This document shows, one piece after another, positions 4,103 through 7,019 of a DNA stretch of 7,019 nucleotides (within the stretch, counting starts at the first letter, position 1; each line of letters starts with the position of its first letter). The stretch is taken from NCBI GenBank assembly GCA_005884465.1, contig VAZH01000055.1, positions 1 to 7,019 on the forward strand, written 5' to 3'. Source of the stretch: Alphaproteobacteria bacterium (GTDB taxonomy: Bacteria; Pseudomonadota; Alphaproteobacteria; Rhizobiales; Xanthobacteraceae). Position numbers and translations under genes: made by a program. Under the pieces are notes generated by a model. It was not told the DNA's origin. It searched no databases and worked only from the letters and a program-made list of their open reading frames with translations.

Positions 4103-6820
4103 ATGTTCGACTCGCCGTTTGACTTCTTTGCGCTGCTGATTGCCGTCGTGGCGTTTATTTTCGCGCGCAAGGCATTCAATCAAGCCGACATGCTGCGCGC
4201 CCGGCTGGATGCGATTGAAGCGACGGGACTGCAGGCGAGGCCCCGCCCGCCGCCGCTGACAGCATTCGAGGGGATTGAGCAAACCTCGGCAGCCGCATCG
4301 CCAGGCATTGCCGCCGAACAGGCGGAAGCAATCGCCGGTGCTGAACCGGTCGCGCCTGCCGCGGACGACCGGGACGCGGCGAAGGACGCCGACGGCGCGA
4401 CGGCAGCGACGCCGCCGCCGCTCCCGCAACCCGAGCCCGGCTTCGAGGAACGCATCGGCACCCGCTGGGTGGTCTGGGTGGGCGGATTGACGCTGGCACT
4501 CGGCGGATTCTTCATGGTCCGCTATTCCATTGACGCGGGACTGCTTGGGCCCGGCGTCAGAGTCTTGCTTGGCGGCGCGTTCGCGCTGGCACTGCTTGCA
4601 GCGGGCGAATGGACGCGCCGCAAGGAGAGTATCTCCACGATCGAAGCGCTGCCGATCGCCAATATCCCCGCGATCCTCACCGCCGCCGGGACCGCCGTTG
4701 CTTTCGCGACTGTCTACGCTGCCTACGCGCTTTACGATTTTCTCGCGCCCGCGACCGCATTCATTCTCTTAGGCATGGTGGCACTGGGCACGCTCGCCGC
4801 CGCGCTGTTGCACGGCCCGGCGCTGGCGGGGCTCGGCATCGCCGCCGCGTTCGTCACCCCGGTCCTGGTTTCTTCCGAGAAGCCGGACTTCTGGGCGTTG
4901 TATATCTATCTCGCCATCGTCACCGCGGCGGCGTTCGGGTTGGCGCGCATCAGGCTGTGGCGCTGGCTCGCGGTCACCACCATCGTCTTCGCGCTGCTCT
5001 GGACCTTCCCTTGCCTGCAATGCGGCCCGTCGATGGTCGCTCCGCACGCGTTCCACGTCATGTCGGGATTTGTGCTCGCGGCGTTGCTTGTGGTGTGCGG
5101 ATTTGTGTTCGGTCCGCCCGCGGACGAAGGCCAGATCGAGCCGATCTCGTCCGGATCGCTGGCGGCCTATCTGTTTGGCGCAACGATGATCGTGCTCGCG
5201 AGTTTCCATGCCGACACGGCCATCATTGTATTCGCACTACTGGTGGCTGGCACATTATTCGTGGCATGGCGCGCGCAGGCCGCCACCGGCGCGGTCGCCG
5301 CCGCCGCCATATTCGTCTTCGCCGTGTTTGCCGAATGGGCCGTACGCGGCAATCCGGACATGCTGGTGCTGCCGGGCGGGCCATTGCCAGGCATTGGCCC
5401 TGCCGCCACCGACAGCTCCGTCGCGTTGCACCTGATTGCAGCCGCGATTTTCGCGGTCGGGTTCGGCGCCGCAGGATTTCTGGCACAGGGCCGCTCGATC
5501 AGCGCCATCATACCCGTGGTGTGGTCGGCCTCAGCCGTGTTCACGCCGCTGGCGCTGTTGATCGCGCTCTATGCCCGCATCGCCCATCTCGACCGCTCGA
5601 TCCCGTTTGCGATCCTGGCGGTGATCCTTGCGGCGGCGTATGGCGCCGCGACCGAAGCCCTCGCCCGGCGCCACAGCCGACCGGGGTTGCCGATTTCGAC
5701 CGCGCTGTTCGCCACCGGCGCGCTCGGCGCGCTGGCGCTGGCGCTGACCTTCGCGCTCGAAAAAGGCTGGCTCACGATCGCGCTGGCGCTGATGTCGATG
5801 GGTACGGCGTGGATATCGATGCAGCGGCCGATTCCATTCCTGCGCTGGCTCGCCGCCATTCTCGCCGGCATCGTGGTGCTGCGCATCGGCTACGAGCCGC
5901 GCATCGTCGGTGATGCAATCGGTACTACTCCGATCTTCAATTGGCTGTTGTGGGGTTACGGCATTCCGGCGCTGTCGTTCTGGACCGGAAGCTACTTCCT
6001 GCGCCGCCGCGGCGACGACGCGCCGTTACGAACGGTGGAAGCGGCCGCGATCCTGTTCACGGTATTGCTGGCGTTCATGGAAATTCGCCACGCCGTGAAT
6101 GGCGGGGAGGTGTATCGCGTCAATACTTCGCTGGCGGAGTTCGGGCTGCAGGTGTGCGTCACGCTGGCAATGGCGATCGGCCTGGAACGGCTGCGGGTCC
6201 GCACCGGCAGCATCGTTCACAATGTCGGCGCGGTGCTGCTGACGGTATATGCGGGACTAGTCACGCTGTTCGGCCTGATGCTGCTGGAAACGCCGATATT
6301 GTGGCCCACCGATGTCGGCGGCATCTTCATCAACCTTCTGCTGCTGGCTTACGCCCTGCCCGCGATGCTGGCCTTGCTGCTCTCCTATGCGGTGGCGGGC
6401 CGGCGTCCCGCAAGCTATGCCAACACCATCGCGGCGGGTGCGCTTATCCTTGCACTGACCTACTTCACTTTTGAAATTCGAAGGCTCTATCACGGCCCGG
6501 TCCTGACCAGAGGCGAAACCACCGGCCTGGAGCAATACACCTATTCGATTGCATGGCTCGCGTTCGGCGTGGTCCTGCTTGGCATCGGCATCTTGTTCAA
6601 TTCGCAGCGCGCCCGGCTCGCATCGGCGGCCGTCATCGCACTTACGATCATGAAGGCGTTCCTGATCGACATGTCGACGCTGACCGGTGTCTACCGCGCG
6701 CTGTCGTTCATGTGCCTGGGCCTGGTGCTGGTGGCGATCGGCTGGCTGTACCAGCGCATCCTGTTCCGGCGGCCGGTAACGCCGCCATCAGGCGGGGCGA
6801 CGGTTGAGGCCAACCCTTGA
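4103..6820 (+). CDS. DUF2339 polytopic inner-membrane protein
   Basis: A 905-residue integral membrane protein of unknown function. One hydrophobic helix (about 8-21) opens the protein, followed by a short charged segment and a Pro/Ala/acidic linker (about 42-112). The family motif then appears: FEERIGTRWVVWVGG (114-128), VRYSIDAGLLGPGVR (139-153). Roughly 25 further hydrophobic helices follow to the end, counted by eye. The conserved C-terminal DUF2339 signature is at 851-885: KAFLIDMSTLTGVYRALSF, ending WLYQR. The linker is probably outside the membrane. No catalytic motif was recognised. TTG at 4100 could extend it by one residue, but ATG 4103 is preferred with GGGAGG (4093-4098) 4 nt upstream. 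It lies 67 bp after the NAD regulator in the same direction, so it may share its transcript; a functional link is not shown by the sequence. Confidence 0.9.
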   Translation: MFDSPFDFFALLIAVVAFIFARKAFNQADMLRARLDAIEATGLQARPRPPPLTAFEGIEQTSAAASPGIAAEQAEAIAGAEPVAPAADDRDAAKDADGATAATPPPLPQPEPGFEERIGTRWVVWVGGLTLALGGFFMVRYSIDAGLLGPGVRVLLGGAFALALLAAGEWTRRKESISTIEALPIANIPAILTAAGTAVAFATVYAAYALYDFLAPATAFILLGMVALGTLAAALLHGPALAGLGIAAAFVTPVLVSSEKPDFWALYIYLAIVTAAAFGLARIRLWRWLAVTTIVFALLWTFPCLQCGPSMVAPHAFHVMSGFVLAALLVVCGFVFGPPADEGQIEPISSGSLAAYLFGATMIVLASFHADTAIIVFALLVAGTLFVAWRAQAATGAVAAAAIFVFAVFAEWAVRGNPDMLVLPGGPLPGIGPAATDSSVALHLIAAAIFAVGFGAAGFLAQGRSISAIIPVVWSASAVFTPLALLIALYARIAHLDRSIPFAILAVILAAAYGAATEALARRHSRPGLPISTALFATGALGALALALTFALEKGWLTIALALMSMGTAWISMQRPIPFLRWLAAILAGIVVLRIGYEPRIVGDAIGTTPIFNWLLWGYGIPALSFWTGSYFLRRRGDDAPLRTVEAAAILFTVLLAFMEIRHAVNGGEVYRVNTSLAEFGLQVCVTLAMAIGLERLRVRTGSIVHNVGAVLLTVYAGLVTLFGLMLLETPILWPTDVGGIFINLLLLAYALPAMLALLLSYAVAGRRPASYANTIAAGALILALTYFTFEIRRLYHGPVLTRGETTGLEQYTYSIAWLAFGVVLLGIGILFNSQRARLASAAVIALTIMKAFLIDMSTLTGVYRALSFMCLGLVLVAIGWLYQRILFRRPVTPPSGGATVEANP

Positions 6821-6860
6821 TGTAAATTGCGCGCGACGGATCAGGCCAGATAGGCGGGCG

Positions 6861-6892
6861 AAGAAAAAGAGCCGCCCAGTCTCCAGGACGGC
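6861..6892 (-). terminator. Intrinsic terminator read on the minus strand
   Basis: Read on the minus strand, GCCGTCC (6892-6886) pairs with GGGCGGC (6877-6871) with one G-T wobble and an 8-nt loop, followed at once by TCTTTTTCTT (6870-6861). This is a textbook stem plus U-tract. It points leftward, so it should end a minus-strand transcript coming from beyond the right edge, converging on the DUF2339 gene. On the plus strand no T-run follows the stem. Confidence 0.65.
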
Positions 6893-7019
6893 GCTAAGTC
6901 GTAGCTTGGATCAATACCCAGCGTTCCGTGTACCGCCGTTACCTTGTTTGCGGCCATACAACTCGAAGATAAGAAATGCATACCGATTCGACTGTGACTT
7001 ACGCAACACAGTCATCGGT
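6893..7019. other. Lower-GC intergenic stretch without a recognised gene
   Basis: About 50% GC by hand count, visibly lower than the coding sequence to the left. One minus-strand frame is open from the edge (7018) to a TGA at 6911-6913, 35 codons, beginning PMTVLRKSQSNRYAF and ending GGTRNAGY. Its stop lies 18 nt upstream of the minus-strand terminator, where the 3' end of a gene would be expected. Another minus frame is open across the terminator itself. Neither peptide resembles a family I know, and a strong inverted repeat lies inside both. The region may be a gene tail, a small RNA or plain spacer. Confidence 0.35.
6982..7019. repeat. Strong inverted repeat cut by the right edge
   Basis: ACCGAT (6982-6987), two unpaired bases, then GACTGTG (6990-6996) are complementary to CACAGTC (7007-7013) followed directly by ATCGGT (7014-7019). 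This gives 13 base pairs with a 2-nt bulge and a 10-nt loop (ACTTACGCAA). The repeat reaches the last base of the window and may continue. It could be an RNA hairpin or part of a dispersed repeat; no T-run flanks it on either visible side. Confidence 0.6.

Noticed and set aside
4609..5913. Long plus-strand open frame of 434 codons in another frame of the DUF2339 gene
   Set aside because: It is Arg/His/Gly-rich with no domain signal, as expected when a GC-rich hydrophobic gene is read out of frame; the DUF2339 frame has clear family motifs throughout.
6944..6973. Possible plus-strand promoter TTGTTT with GATAAG 18 bp downstream
   Set aside because: Both boxes are weak matches and no gene follows inside the window.
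6893..7019. A tRNA, tmRNA or other known structured RNA in the right-hand intergenic region
   Set aside because: No cloverleaf, CCA end or family-specific motif could be found on either strand; only generic hairpins are visible.

Overview
The window reads as chromosomal DNA of an alphaproteobacterium, most likely Bradyrhizobium or a close relative in the Nitrobacteraceae (Rhodopseudomonas, Afipia). The grounds are GC-rich coding sequence, strong similarity of the recognisable proteins to families as I remember them from that group, a palindromic intergenic repeat of the type scattered through those genomes, and a NadQ/NrtR-like NAD regulator. No phage, transposase, CRISPR, tRNA or rRNA was recognised. 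Family assignments come from motifs and memory, not from a database search.

Layout. The left edge (1-105, minus) holds the N-terminus of a dihydroorotase-like amidohydrolase. A 213-bp divergent intergenic region follows, occupied by a two-armed palindromic repeat (129-232). Six plus-strand genes come next: ygfZ (319-1200), tag (1197-1823), an HD-domain phosphohydrolase (1820-2437), a small tyrosine phosphatase-like protein (2532-3038), a Nudix/winged-helix NAD regulator (3058-4035) and a very large DUF2339 membrane protein (4103-6820). The last 199 bases (6821-7019) hold no convincing gene. They are clearly lower in GC and contain a minus-strand intrinsic terminator and a strong inverted repeat cut by the window edge.

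Organisation. ygfZ, tag and the HD gene are joined by two ATGA stop/start overlaps and look like one translationally coupled operon. A 94-bp gap follows, with a GC-rich hairpin and a good sigma-70-type promoter (TTGCCC, 17 bp, TATAAT) whose -35 box lies in the hairpin's right arm. This promoter probably starts a second unit with the phosphatase and the NAD regulator (19-bp gap), possibly extending into the DUF2339 gene (67-bp gap with an inverted repeat before its ribosome binding site).

Function. The first operon suggests housekeeping repair: an Fe-S maintenance protein, a 3-methyladenine glycosylase and a probable nucleotide phosphohydrolase. The second links a phosphatase of unknown substrate to NAD control. 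I see no clear new defence or mobile system. The less-described elements are the phosphatase/NAD-regulator pair, the DUF2339 protein and the structured right-hand intergenic region.
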